Source of the DNA: Mesorhizobium tianshanense
GTDB lineage: Bacteria > Pseudomonadota > Alphaproteobacteria > Rhizobiales > Rhizobiaceae
Assembly: GCF_007830515.1 (NCBI RefSeq)
Contig: NZ_VLKT01000002.1
Coordinates: 223,191 to 287,190, forward strand
Reading direction: 5' to 3'
Length of the DNA: 64,000 bases
Below the pieces are notes generated by a model. It worked only from the letters and a program-made list of their open reading frames with translations, was not told where the DNA came from and made no database searches. The position numbers were made by a program, and so were the translations under genes. Shown in pieces: positions 37,878 to 47,161 of this stretch (its first letter is position 1; every line of letters starts with the position of its first letter).

Positions 37878-38861
37878 ATGAAACATGCCCGGACTGCACG
37901 CCACGGAGCGCAGATCGCCGCCTTGTCGGCCGCGCTGCTGTTTTCGGCCAGCGCAATGGCGCAGCAGAATTTCGTTACCATCGGCACTGGTGGCGTCACC
38001 GGCGTCTACTATGCCGCCGGCGGTGCTATCTGCCGCCTGCTCAACAAGGATCGCAAGACACACGGCATCCGCTGTTCGGTCGAATCGACCGGCGGATCGG
38101 CATTCAACGTGAACACGATCAAGGAAGGTGAACTCGATTTCGGCATGGCGCAGTCCGACGTCCAGTACAACGCCTTCAAGGGCGAAGAATCCTTCAAGGA
38201 AGGCGGCGCGCATACCGACCTCCGGGCCGTATTCTCGATCCATCCGGAGCCGTTCACGGTCCTGGCTCATCCGAAAGCCGGCGTGACGAAATTCGAGGAT
38301 TTCAAGGGCAAACGCTTCAACGTCGGCAATCCCGGTTCCGGAACGCGCTCCTCCATGGAACGTCTGCTCGGTGCGATGGGCTGGACGTTGGCCGACTTTT
38401 CGCTCGCGTCGGAGTTGAAGGCTGACGAGCACGGCCCGGCGCTCTGCGACGGCAAGATCGACGGGTTCTTCTACGGCGTCGGCCATCCCTCAGCGAACAT
38501 CCAGGATCCGACGACCACCTGCGGTGCCAAGCTGGTGCCGTTGACTGGAGAAGTCGTGGACAAGCTCGTCGCCGAGAACCCTTACTATGCCAAGGCGATC
38601 ATTCCGGGTGGTCTTTACGCAAACAATCCCGATGATACCGGGACTTTCGGCGTGCTCGCTACGCTGGTCACTTCGGCCAAGGTTCCCGATGAGAGCGTCT
38701 ATCAATTGACTAGGGCGGTGTTCGAGAATTTCGACGAGTTCAAGTCGCTGCATCCGGCCTTCGCCAATCTCGATCCGGCCAAGATGGTGTCGGAGGGGAA
38801 TTCCGCGCCGCTGCATCCGGGCGCTGAAAAATACTTCAAGGAGAAGGGCTGGCTGAAGTAG
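37878..38861 (+). CDS. TAXI-family TRAP transporter solute-binding protein
   Basis: This 327-residue secreted protein has a signal peptide (about residues 1-28, ending ASAMA). The TAXI motif region reads [26 protein letters not shown], followed by [27 protein letters not shown]. It binds the substrate in the periplasm for the fused TRAP permease that follows. The start at 37878 is preceded by AAGGGAGAA. Known TAXI substrates include glutamate and C4/C5 acids; here the substrate is open. The neighbouring aminotransferase hints at an amino acid. Confidence 0.92.
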   Translation: MKHARTARHGAQIAALSAALLFSASAMAQQNFVTIGTGGVTGVYYAAGGAICRLLNKDRKTHGIRCSVESTGGSAFNVNTIKEGELDFGMAQSDVQYNAFKGEESFKEGGAHTDLRAVFSIHPEPFTVLAHPKAGVTKFEDFKGKRFNVGNPGSGTRSSMERLLGAMGWTLADFSLASELKADEHGPALCDGKIDGFFYGVGHPSANIQDPTTTCGAKLVPLTGEVVDKLVAENPYYAKAIIPGGLYANNPDDTGTFGVLATLVTSAKVPDESVYQLTRAVFENFDEFKSLHPAFANLDPAKMVSEGNSAPLHPGAEKYFKEKGWLK

Positions 38862-38930
38862 GCTTTGTGACCTGACGACAGTCCGGCGGGTTCAGGGGAC
38901 CCGCCGGGGCCATCCGCAACAGGAGGCGTC

Positions 38931-41534
38931 ATGAGCGAAGTGAAGGAACAACCGGCCGGCGTCGATCTCGAAGAGCTCGAACAACTTGTCGCGGAGGCCG
39001 ATACGGGTGGCCGGCATCCGGGCGGAACTGTCGCTCGAATCCTGCTCTGGGTTGCGGTTGCGTGGTCGCTTTTCCAGCTCTGGTACGCTTCGCCCTTGCC
39101 GTTCTTGTTCGGCTTCGGCATCCTGAATGACACGGAAGCGCGCGCCATCCATCTCGGCTTCGCGCTGTTTTTGACCTTCCTCGCCTATCCGGCGCTGAAA
39201 TCCTCTCCCCGTGATCGCGTGCCGCTGCTCGACTGGGTGCTGGCCGTGGTCGGCGGGTTTGCCGGTGCCTATCTCTTTCTCTTCTACGTCGAGCTTTCCG
39301 GGCGGCCGGGCCAGCCGACCACACTCGATCTCGTTACCGGCACCGTTGGTATCCTGTTGCTCCTCGAGGCGACGCGCCGCGCGCTCGGCCTTCCCATGGT
39401 GGTCGTGGCATGTGTCTTCATCTTCTACACCTTTGCCGGCCAGTACATGCCGGACGTGATTCAGCATCGCGGCGCATCGCTCAACAAGTTTCTCAACCAT
39501 CAATGGCTGACCACCGAAGGCGTCTTCGGGATTGCCCTAGGGGTATCGACGAGCTTCGTCTTTCTGTTCGTCCTGTTCGGCACGCTTCTGGAAAGAGCAG
39601 GCGCCGGCAACTGGATGATGCAGATCTCCATCGCGCTGCTCGGCCATCTACGCGGCGGCCCGGCGAAAGTCGCTGTTGTCTCATCGGCTCTCAATGGCGT
39701 CGTGTCCGGCTCGTCCGTCTCCAATGTGGTTTCAGGCGGCATCTTCACCATCCCGTTGATGAAGCGCACCGGCCTTTCCGGCGTCAAGGCGGGCGCCATC
39801 GAGGCTTCGGCCTCGATCAACGGCCAGATCATGCCGCCGGTCATGGGCGCGGCCGCCTTCCTGATGGTCGAATATGTTGGCATTGCCTATTCGGAGATCG
39901 TCAAGCATGCGCTGCTGCCGGCGGTCTTCTCCTATATCGCGCTGCTCTACATGGTTCATCTCGAAGCGATAAAGATGGGCCTGAAGACGATCCCGCAGCG
40001 TCCGACGCCGGCAAGAGAACGGATGCTGCGGATGGGGCTGGGACTTTCCGGCAGCGTTCTCGCCGTCTGTTTCGTCTATTACGGCATCGTTGCCATCCAG
40101 GCTGTCTTCGGTAGGACCGCGCCGCCGGTGCTCGCAATCGCAGGCGTAGCTCTATACGTCGCCTCCGTCGGGTATTCCTCCCGCTATCCGGACCTCGCAC
40201 TCGACGATCCGAACGCGCCGATCCTGGAACTGCCGCGCGCCTGGGACGTCACGCGGACCGGGCTCGACTTTCTCATCCCGATCGCGGTTCTTCTCTGGTG
40301 CCTGATGGTCGAGCAGATGTCGCCCGGCCTCTCGGCGTTCTGGGCGACCGTGTCGATCCTCAGTATCATCGCCACCCGCAAGCCGCTGATGGCGGTATTC
40401 CGCAATGAAAACCTCGTTGCCTCGGTGCATGCTGCCTGGGACGACCTGATCGAAGGGCTGGCGCTCGGCGCCCGCAACATGATCGGCATCGGCATCGCCA
40501 CCGCTACTGCCGGCATCGTCGTCGGCACGGTCACGCTGACCGGTCTCGGCCTGATGATGACGGAACTCGTCGAGTTCATCTCTGGCGGTAACGTCATCCT
40601 GATGCTGATCCTCGTCGCCGCGATCAGCCTTGTGCTCGGTATGGGTATTCCGACCACCGCAAACTACATCCTGGTCGCGACGCTGATGGCACCAGTCGTG
40701 GTCGATCTCGGCGCGCAGGCCGGATTGCCAATCCCACTGATCGCGGTCCACCTCTTCGTCTTTTACTTCGGCATCATGGCCGACATCACCCCGCCCGTCG
40801 GGTTGGCGGCCTTCGCGGCGGCGGCGATTTCCAAGGAGGATCCGATCGCTACCGGCTTCCAGGGCGCGTTTTATTCGCTGCGTACGGCGATCCTGCCCTT
40901 CGTCTTTATCTTCAACCCGGCGATGCTGCTGATCGGAGTCGATACCTGGCTCGAAACTATCTGGGTGGCGACGGTCTCGTTGATCGCCATCCTGCTGTTT
41001 TCGGCCGCGACGATGAACTGGTTCGTGACGAGAAGCCGCCTCTGGGAAAGTGCGGCCCTGCTTCTCATCTGCTTCACGCTGTTTCGGCCGGACTGGTGGC
41101 TCAATCAGGTGTCGCCGCCTTACGAGGAATTGCCGGCGAGCGAGTTCCTGTCGGCGGTCGGGCAGGCTCCGGCCGACAGCCGCATCAACTTCGTCGTCGA
41201 GGGTGTCGACCTCATGGGCGAAGATGTACGCAAGACGGTCAACGTACCGCTCGGCGAGCCGGGCGAACCGCTGAAGCGGCTGCGCGACGTCGGCCTCACC
41301 ATCACGCAGGCGGGCGACGCGCTGATGATCAGCAATGTCGCCTTCGGATCCTACGCCAAGCGCATCGGGCTGGATGTCGGATATGACGTCGCGGCCGTGC
41401 TCAGAAAGGCCGACCAGCCCTCGAGCCTCATTCCGATCGGCCTGGCGCTTGCCGCGGCCACCGGCGTCGCTGGGCTGCAGTTTGCGCGGGCGCGCAAGCA
41501 GGCGGACAGGAAGGAAGGCGGGCCGGCGCGCTGA
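38931..41534 (+). CDS. TRAP transporter fused permease (DctQM fusion) with C-terminal DUF3394-like domain
   Basis: The 867-residue protein joins a DctQ-like small-subunit segment (about residues 35-165) to a DctM-like core (about residues 170-690). The core contains the characteristic GVVSGSSVSNVVSGGIFTIPLMK and MPPVMGAAAFLMVEY segments, and ITPPVGLAAFAAA. The last 150 residues form an extra soluble domain resembling DUF3394, with a PDZ-like KRIGLDVGYDVAAV stretch and a final membrane helix. It follows the TAXI binding protein by 69 bases after a good ribosome site (CAACAGGAGG). Confidence 0.9.
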   Translation: MSEVKEQPAGVDLEELEQLVAEADTGGRHPGGTVARILLWVAVAWSLFQLWYASPLPFLFGFGILNDTEARAIHLGFALFLTFLAYPALKSSPRDRVPLLDWVLAVVGGFAGAYLFLFYVELSGRPGQPTTLDLVTGTVGILLLLEATRRALGLPMVVVACVFIFYTFAGQYMPDVIQHRGASLNKFLNHQWLTTEGVFGIALGVSTSFVFLFVLFGTLLERAGAGNWMMQISIALLGHLRGGPAKVAVVSSALNGVVSGSSVSNVVSGGIFTIPLMKRTGLSGVKAGAIEASASINGQIMPPVMGAAAFLMVEYVGIAYSEIVKHALLPAVFSYIALLYMVHLEAIKMGLKTIPQRPTPARERMLRMGLGLSGSVLAVCFVYYGIVAIQAVFGRTAPPVLAIAGVALYVASVGYSSRYPDLALDDPNAPILELPRAWDVTRTGLDFLIPIAVLLWCLMVEQMSPGLSAFWATVSILSIIATRKPLMAVFRNENLVASVHAAWDDLIEGLALGARNMIGIGIATATAGIVVGTVTLTGLGLMMTELVEFISGGNVILMLILVAAISLVLGMGIPTTANYILVATLMAPVVVDLGAQAGLPIPLIAVHLFVFYFGIMADITPPVGLAAFAAAAISKEDPIATGFQGAFYSLRTAILPFVFIFNPAMLLIGVDTWLETIWVATVSLIAILLFSAATMNWFVTRSRLWESAALLLICFTLFRPDWWLNQVSPPYEELPASEFLSAVGQAPADSRINFVVEGVDLMGEDVRKTVNVPLGEPGEPLKRLRDVGLTITQAGDALMISNVAFGSYAKRIGLDVGYDVAAVLRKADQPSSLIPIGLALAAATGVAGLQFARARKQADRKEGGPAR

Positions 41535-41631
41535 ATCTGGAGCGGCCGGTGGCACCCTTTCCGCGAGCGGCTTGTGCTCCAACTGAGTGAGCAGGTGCGG
41601 AGCGCGGCCGATCGCATGCGCTTGGAAAACC

Positions 41632-42681
41632 TCATTCGGCGGTCAGCACGACCTTGACGCTCTGCGAGCGGTCGGCGGCCAGCCGAAACGCATCGCGGGC
41701 CGAGGAGAGGGGGCGTTCGGCGGTCACCAGCTTCAGGACGTCTATATCCCCGCCGACGATGAGATCGACCGCCTGGTTGAATTCCACGCCGAAACGAAAC
41801 GTGCCGTTCAGATTGATTTCCTTGGCCATCACCGCATTGGCCGCCACGGGGATCTGACCGCCCGGAAGATTGCCGACCTGAACGACCGTGCCGCCGCGCC
41901 GGACGCTGGCGATCGCCGCCGCGAGGCCCGCCGCGGTGCCTGAAATCTCGAACGCGGCATCGATCGCCCTGTCGGCCGCAAACGCCTTGAGCTCGTCGTC
42001 GCCGCTGGAAAGGTCGATCGTCCTGTCTGCTCCAAGTTTGCTGGCGAAGGCGAGCGGCGCCTCTGCTATGTCGGCGACGGTGAGGTCGCCACATCCCTTG
42101 AGCTTGGCGGCGAGCATGGTCAGAAGCCCGATCGGGCCGGCGCCGAACAGGATGACGTTGCTGCCGGCAATGTCGCCGGCCCGTGCCACAGCGTGCAGGC
42201 TGACGGCGAGCGGTTCGGCGAGTGCCGCCGCCTGGTAGGCGACATCAGGCGGAACCTTGATGCATTGCGCGGGCGTGGCGTCGAACAGGCTGGCAAAACC
42301 ACCTTGCATGTGCGGCGTTTTCGACGCCGAGCCCATGAAATAGATGTTCTCGCAGAGATTGGCGCGGCCCTCCGCGCATCGCGCGCATCGTCCGCACCAG
42401 CGCGACGGGTTGACCGCCACGCGATCGCCGACAGCAAGTCCGGGCGCGTCCGCGCTGATTTCGACGATCTCTCCGGCGACCTCGTGACCAAGCACGAGCG
42501 GCGATGTGACGACAAAATCGCCGGTCCGCGCATGGCGGAAATAGTGCAGGTCGGAACCGCAGATGCCGCCTGCGCCGAAGCGCACGCGCACCATTCCCGG
42601 CGCGAGGGGGTCGAGTGGGTGCTCGATGACACGCAGATCCTGGGAGCCGAACAGCGTCGCGGCGACTGCGCGGTCGATCAT
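41632..42681 (-). CDS. Zinc alcohol dehydrogenase, L-idonate 5-dehydrogenase-like
   Basis: The 349-residue MDR enzyme shows the catalytic zinc ligands in GGICGSDLHYF and GHEVAGE, the structural zinc cluster CGRCARCAEGRANLC, and the NAD(P) Rossmann motif GAGPIGLLTMLAAK. The FRHARTGDF stretch and overall pattern fit L-idonate 5-dehydrogenases, which oxidise L-idonate to 5-ketogluconate, but related polyol dehydrogenases cannot be excluded. The start at 42681 overlaps the dctM stop by four bases, so it is the last gene of the GntR-TRAP operon. Confidence 0.85.
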   Translation of the reverse strand: MIDRAVAATLFGSQDLRVIEHPLDPLAPGMVRVRFGAGGICGSDLHYFRHARTGDFVVTSPLVLGHEVAGEIVEISADAPGLAVGDRVAVNPSRWCGRCARCAEGRANLCENIYFMGSASKTPHMQGGFASLFDATPAQCIKVPPDVAYQAAALAEPLAVSLHAVARAGDIAGSNVILFGAGPIGLLTMLAAKLKGCGDLTVADIAEAPLAFASKLGADRTIDLSSGDDELKAFAADRAIDAAFEISGTAAGLAAAIASVRRGGTVVQVGNLPGGQIPVAANAVMAKEINLNGTFRFGVEFNQAVDLIVGGDIDVLKLVTAERPLSSARDAFRLAADRSQSVKVVLTAE

Positions 42682-44084
42682 CGGATCAGCCCCATTTGCG
42701 TCGGCAGCCACAGCGTGAGGGCGGGAATGAAGGTGATCAGGATCAGCGCGACGACCAACGGGACGAGCCAGGGCAGAATTGCCATGGTCGTACGCTCGAC
42801 CGACAGCTTGGCAACCCGCGAGAGGACGAACAGCACCATGCCGAGCGGCGGATGGAGGAGACCGATCATCAGATTGAGCGTCATGATCAGGCCGAAATGC
42901 ACCGGATCGATCCCGTAGAGGACCACGATCGGCAGGAGGATCGGCACAAGGATGGTGATCGCGGCGATCGTGTCGAGGAAACAGCCGACTACCAGCATCA
43001 GGATGTTCACCAGGATCAGGAACACCCATTTGTTTTCGGTCAGCGATGTGATGAAGACCGAGAAGAGCTGCGCCGCCTGACTGACCGTTAGCAACCAGGC
43101 GAAGATCGACGCCGCCGTGACGATGAAGAGAACCGACGCGGTCGTCTCGATCGTGTCGAAACTGGCCTTGGCCAAGGCTGCCAGTGTCATCGTGCGATAG
43201 CGCACGAGCCCGAGAAACAACGACCAGATGACGGCGGCCATGGCCGCTTCGGTCGGCGTGAACCAGCCCATGGTCATGCCGCCGATCAGGATGATCGGAG
43301 TCATGAGCGCCATGACGGCGGAGAAGTCGAAATACCAGTCGCAGGCGATCAGGATGACGAGCGCGATGCCAACGGCAACATTGAGCGACAGTCCCATCTC
43401 GACAAGGACATAAACGGCCAGCGGAAAGCAGAGCACAACGGCCACCTCGATCGAGGCGGCGGCGAGCCGGCTCAATTTGAACGGCGTGTCCGAACCCCAG
43501 CCCCGGCGGTAGGCGAAGATCGCGACCGTCACCATCATCAGCACCGTCATGACGAGGCCGGGCAGGATGCCGGCCATGAACAGCGCGCCGATCGAGACGT
43601 TGGCCATCATGCCGTAGATGACGAAAGGCAGCGACGGCGGGAAGATTGGGCCGAGCGTCGAGGAGGCCGCGGTGACGCCGACGGCCGCCTCCACGGGATA
43701 ACCGTGGTCGCGCATGGCCTTTATCTCGATGGTGCCGATTCCGGCGGCGTCGGCAAGGGCCGCGCCCGACATGCCGGCGAAGACCACCGATCCGATGATG
43801 TTCACCTGCGCGAGGCCGCCCTTCATCCAGCCGACAAGCGCCAGGGCGAAGGAATAGATCCGACCGGTGACGCCGGCGATGTTCATGAGATTGCCGGCGA
43901 AGATGAAGAACGGCACGGCAAGCAGCGGAAAGCTCTCGACACCGGCGATCATGCGCTGCGCGGCGATGATGTCGGGCGCCACGCCGTAGAAGACGAGATA
44001 GAGCAGCGACGACACCGCCATCGACACAGCGACAGGCACGCCGACCAGCATCAGGACGAGAAAGGCTCCGATCAGAAGCAGCAT
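42678..44084 (-). CDS. TRAP transporter large permease subunit DctM
   Basis: The start at 44084 (MLLLIGAFLVLMLVGVPVAVSM) gives 468 residues with about 12 membrane helices. Family motifs are FIFAGNLMNIAGVTGRIYSFA, GSVVFAGMSGAALADAAGIG, and ITILVPILLPIV near the end. It is the transport subunit of the tripartite TRAP system and works with the DctQ and DctP genes directly upstream. It starts four bases after the dctQ stop. Confidence 0.93.
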   Translation of the reverse strand: MLLLIGAFLVLMLVGVPVAVSMAVSSLLYLVFYGVAPDIIAAQRMIAGVESFPLLAVPFFIFAGNLMNIAGVTGRIYSFALALVGWMKGGLAQVNIIGSVVFAGMSGAALADAAGIGTIEIKAMRDHGYPVEAAVGVTAASSTLGPIFPPSLPFVIYGMMANVSIGALFMAGILPGLVMTVLMMVTVAIFAYRRGWGSDTPFKLSRLAAASIEVAVVLCFPLAVYVLVEMGLSLNVAVGIALVILIACDWYFDFSAVMALMTPIILIGGMTMGWFTPTEAAMAAVIWSLFLGLVRYRTMTLAALAKASFDTIETTASVLFIVTAASIFAWLLTVSQAAQLFSVFITSLTENKWVFLILVNILMLVVGCFLDTIAAITILVPILLPIVVLYGIDPVHFGLIMTLNLMIGLLHPPLGMVLFVLSRVAKLSVERTTMAILPWLVPLVVALILITFIPALTLWLPTQMGLIR

Positions 44085-44088
44085 GGGC

Positions 44089-44667
44089 CTATTCCCCCAG
44101 TCCGTCGAACGCGGCGGGGCGCTCCAGCGCCGAGTAGCCACGGCGGATGTTGCCGACGAATACCTGTATGGCGCGCAGCATCATCAGCACGAAACCGGCG
44201 AAGACGGCGTAGAAGACGACGTTGCGCGGGAGGTTGATGGTGACCATCCGCTCGCGGTGGACGATGCCGACATAGCGCCAGAGGAGCCAGGACATATAGG
44301 CAAAGAAGCAAATGGTGATCAGATTGACTGCAAGCGCCAGGTAGCGCCCCGCCCCAGCGGGGAGATAATGATAGAGCACGTCGACGTGGATGTGGCGTGT
44401 CATGCGCGTGCACATGACCGAGCCCAGGAAGACCACGACAACGAGGCAGTTGATCGCGATCTCCTCGGTCCAGGCAAGACTGTTGTTCATGACGTAGCGC
44501 GTGAAGAACTGCAGGAACACGCAGAGCGACATGCCCCAGAACACGGCGAGCGTGAACCAGTCCTCCACCGCGTATCGCGACAGATCGACGGGCGCGGTTT
44601 CTTCCTCGAATGCATGCGCCAGTTCTTCGGGGGTAACCTGGGTGTGGCTCTCTTGGGTCATCGGCAA
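44089..44667 (-). CDS. TRAP transporter small permease subunit DctQ
   Basis: The 192-residue protein has four membrane helices at about residues 38-58, 70-90, 105-130 and 150-170. The WTEEIAINCLVVVVFLGSVM segment is typical of DctQ. A start at 44661 (MTQES) is also possible. It bridges DctM and the substrate-loaded DctP. A stem-loop in the 71-base gap to dctP may lower its expression relative to DctP. Confidence 0.9.
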   Translation of the reverse strand: MPMTQESHTQVTPEELAHAFEEETAPVDLSRYAVEDWFTLAVFWGMSLCVFLQFFTRYVMNNSLAWTEEIAINCLVVVVFLGSVMCTRMTRHIHVDVLYHYLPAGAGRYLALAVNLITICFFAYMSWLLWRYVGIVHRERMVTINLPRNVVFYAVFAGFVLMMLRAIQVFVGNIRRGYSALERPAAFDGLGE

Positions 44668-44702
44668 GCTCCGGACACTGTTGGGGCAGTGGGCTCAACA
44701 GA

Positions 44703-44725
44703 CCCGACGCGCTTGTCGCGCCGGG
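44703..44725 (-). terminator. Intercistronic stem-loop between dctP and dctQ
   Basis: CCCGACGCG and CGCGCCGGG pair at eight of nine positions around a five-base loop, 13 bases after the dctP stop. No T-run follows on the minus strand. It probably acts as a partial attenuator or mRNA end that gives more DctP than DctQM, as expected for a binding protein. Confidence 0.5.
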
Positions 44726-44738
44726 CCCGGATTGAAGG

Positions 44739-45716
44739 TTACTTGACGGCGCGGATCGCCTCCCAGTCTTCCTTGCGGTAGCCGAATTCCTCGAACGTCA
44801 CCTTCTCCATCACGTTCTTTTCGAAATCGGCGCGATCGACTTCAGTGACGGTGAGACCGCGCTCCTTGAAGGTCTCAACCAGGGCCTTTTCGCGATCGAC
44901 GATGATCTTTGTCGCTCGTGCGGCGGCTTCCTGCATTACCTCGGTGAAGATCGCCTTGTCCTCGTCCGACAATTGCGACCAGCGTGATTGCGACACGATC
45001 GTGTTGAGATGATCGACGATATGCCCGGTCAGGACAATGTGCTTCTGCACCTCGTAGAACTTCTTGGCGTCGATCGTCGTCAGCGGGTTTTCCTGCGCTT
45101 CCACCGTGCCTTGCTGCAAGGCGAGATAGACCTCGGCGAAGGCGATCGGCGCGGTATTGGCGCCGCAGGCGCGCGGCATGGCGAGATAGGCCGGCACATC
45201 AGGCACGCGGATCTTCAGGCCCTGCATGTCGGCGCATTTCTCGATGGGCCGGTTGGAGGTCGTGTGACGCGTGCCGTAGTAGGTGGTCGCCGTGATGTGA
45301 TGTCCGGACGCCTCTTCGTAGCCGCCGGTCAATTCCTTGTATTTGTCGCTCTTGGTGTAAGCGAGCAGATGAACCGCATCGCGGAAGGTGAACGGGAAGT
45401 AGGTCACCCCGATCGGCGGGAATTCACGGGCGGCGAAGCTCGATCCGGAGATGATGATGTCGACCGTGCCGAGGGTCAGCCCCTGGTTGATGTCGGATTC
45501 CTTGCCGAGCTGCGAAGCCGGAAAGACGTCGATCGTATAGCGGCCGTCGGTGCGCTTCTTGATCTCTTCCGCCGCCCACACGGACTCCGTGTGGAAGGGT
45601 TCGGACGTTTCGTAGACGTGAGCCCATTTCAGCGCGGTCTGTGCAGAGGCCGAAGCCATGGGCAGAGCGATCGCGGCGATCGTGCCGAGCAGAACGGCGT
45701 ATTTTCTCAGCATCAT
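44739..45716 (-). CDS. TRAP transporter substrate-binding protein DctP
   Basis: The 325-residue periplasmic protein has a signal peptide (residues 1-25, ending ASA) and the DctP signature GLKIRVPDVPAYLAMPRACG followed by APIAFAEVYLALQQGTVEAQENP. The conserved Arg in KIRVPDV normally contacts the substrate carboxylate, so an organic or sugar acid ligand is expected. The dehydrogenase at the operon end suggests an aldonate. The start may be 45716 or one codon later. Confidence 0.92.
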   Translation of the reverse strand: MMLRKYAVLLGTIAAIALPMASASAQTALKWAHVYETSEPFHTESVWAAEEIKKRTDGRYTIDVFPASQLGKESDINQGLTLGTVDIIISGSSFAAREFPPIGVTYFPFTFRDAVHLLAYTKSDKYKELTGGYEEASGHHITATTYYGTRHTTSNRPIEKCADMQGLKIRVPDVPAYLAMPRACGANTAPIAFAEVYLALQQGTVEAQENPLTTIDAKKFYEVQKHIVLTGHIVDHLNTIVSQSRWSQLSDEDKAIFTEVMQEAAARATKIIVDREKALVETFKERGLTVTEVDRADFEKNVMEKVTFEEFGYRKEDWEAIRAVK

Positions 45717-45775
45717 ATTCCTCCCTGTGATTGGATTTCGACTGTGCCGACAGGATCCTCCCGGTCGGCAGACTC

Positions 45776-46501
45776 CTATTCCGCGACCTCCCTGGCCACG
45801 GATTTCTCACCGAAATTACGTGAGAATCTCAGTTGCGACTGGCGCAGATGTTCCTGCATGGCGGCTTTCGCCCTTTCGGGCTCGCGCGACGCGATCGCGT
45901 CGCGCACCGCGCGATGCTCCTCAGCGGCGGCCCGCCAGGAATCCCTGTTCTCGAAATAGCTCGACAGCAGCTCGAAATATGGGTTCATGCGTTGGTCGAA
46001 AAGCTCGCCGATGCAGCGCACCAGGACAGCGTTTCCCAGAATTCCCGCCACCGTGGTATGGAACTCGCGGTCGAGCGCGATCGTCATCTTGGTCGGGTGA
46101 GGGATGTCCTCCATGCGGCGCAACACGTCGTCCATATGTTCGAGGTCGACCGGCCCAACGTGGAGGGCGGCTTCGGCGGCGATTGCTCCCTCGATGAACT
46201 CACGTGCCCGCAACAATTCGAATGGGCCTTCATCCATCTCTGCCGCCAATACGTCGGCACGTGGCGGATCGGTGACGTAGATACCGGAGCCGACGCGAAT
46301 GCGTATCCGCCCCTCGACCTCGAGCGCGATCAGCGCTTCACGGACGGTCGGGCGGGAGATGCCCAGTTGATCGGCCAGTTCGCGTTCGGTCGGCAGGCGA
46401 TCGCCGACCGCGAACTCGCCCGCGTCGATCAACTGCCTGAGCTGATCGGCGATTCGCCGGTAAAGTCGACGCGGTTCAACGGCCTGGATCGGCATTGTCA
46501 C
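45776..46501 (-). CDS. FadR-subfamily GntR transcriptional regulator
   Basis: The 241-residue protein has an N-terminal GntR winged helix (about residues 10-75, with GDRLPTERELADQLGISRPTVREAL and GSGIYV). The C-terminal all-helical FCD ligand domain has the metal/ligand His residues in LDREFHTTVAGI and AAEEHRAVRDAI. The first codon at 46501 is GTG; an ATG two codons later (46495) is an alternative. It heads the operon gntR-dctP-dctQ-dctM-dehydrogenase, and a near-perfect FadR-type operator lies 46 bases upstream. Confidence 0.9.
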   Translation of the reverse strand: MTMPIQAVEPRRLYRRIADQLRQLIDAGEFAVGDRLPTERELADQLGISRPTVREALIALEVEGRIRIRVGSGIYVTDPPRADVLAAEMDEGPFELLRAREFIEGAIAAEAALHVGPVDLEHMDDVLRRMEDIPHPTKMTIALDREFHTTVAGILGNAVLVRCIGELFDQRMNPYFELLSSYFENRDSWRAAAEEHRAVRDAIASREPERAKAAMQEHLRQSQLRFSRNFGEKSVAREVAE

Positions 46502-46546
46502 CCAGTTCTACTTCAACAGACTCATCGGGCTGACCTCGGATCGGTA

Positions 46547-46563
46547 AATTGGTCTGACCTATT
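46547..46563. promoter_or_regulatory. FadR-type operator upstream of gntR
   Basis: AATTGGTCTGACCTATT matches the FadR-family operator shape AATTGGT-N3-ACCAATT with one mismatch. It lies 46 bases upstream of the regulator start. It probably controls the whole gntR-TRAP-dehydrogenase operon by autoregulation. Confidence 0.7.
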
Positions 46564-47161
46564 GATCGAAAACTGCCGCGAAAATGGCGGAGTGTCAAGG
46601 AGCGGAGAACGCGCAGGGAACTTACCTCTGTCCGTGGTTTTCTTGAAACGGGACTCGTGTCCTCCAGCACCTCCAGATCTGAGAGAGGTATCCGGCTTTA
46701 AGCACGCTGATCAAGTTCGGCCGACGCACGCAGTCCCGACCATTCCGATGACGGGTCAAGAGACCCCAATGTTGCAATTCGCAAGCTGCCGCTTCGGCAT
46801 CTCGAGCGTTGCGGCTTTCAAGCAAAAAGGGCTTGCCGACATCGCACATGTCGTCGATATGAAGGACGAGCGTCTTGAGGCGCGTGAAAGCGTGGCGCGC
46901 CTGGTGTCTGGCCACGATCGACTTGGCGCTCCGCCTCGATAGCCCAGCGTCGTCCATCATCCCGTCTCAGGGAAGGTCTCGCTCGCGTAGCAGCCCTTGC
47001 GACGGAGTTGGATGCGCCCAGAGGCTCGCATGGGCGTTTTGCGAAGGTGGCTATTTTTCGTGTGCGCTCGACAACAGCAACAACGAAGAGAAGGAGGGTG
47101 GCGGACTGATGGTCGTGATCGATGTGCAACTGTGAAGTCCGCTCCGCAAGGCGAAACGTAG
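46564..47161. other. Unassigned region at the edge of the copper island
   Basis: About 600 bases separate the GntR operator from the YqaA-like gene. Short open frames exist on both strands (for example 46622-46960 minus), but none has a convincing family, ribosome site or codon pattern. The region may be a remnant of an older gene or mobile element; no terminal repeats or transposase motifs were recognised. Confidence 0.5.

Noticed and set aside
40152..41582. Long minus-strand open frame (476 codons) opposite the TRAP permease
   Set aside because: The composition (Asp/Arg/Glu/His-rich) is typical of an antisense shadow of a membrane protein gene.
46622..46960. Minus-strand 112-codon frame near the copper island, considered as a transposase fragment
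   Set aside because: No DDE, zinc-finger or integrase motif could be identified; the ribosome site is poor.
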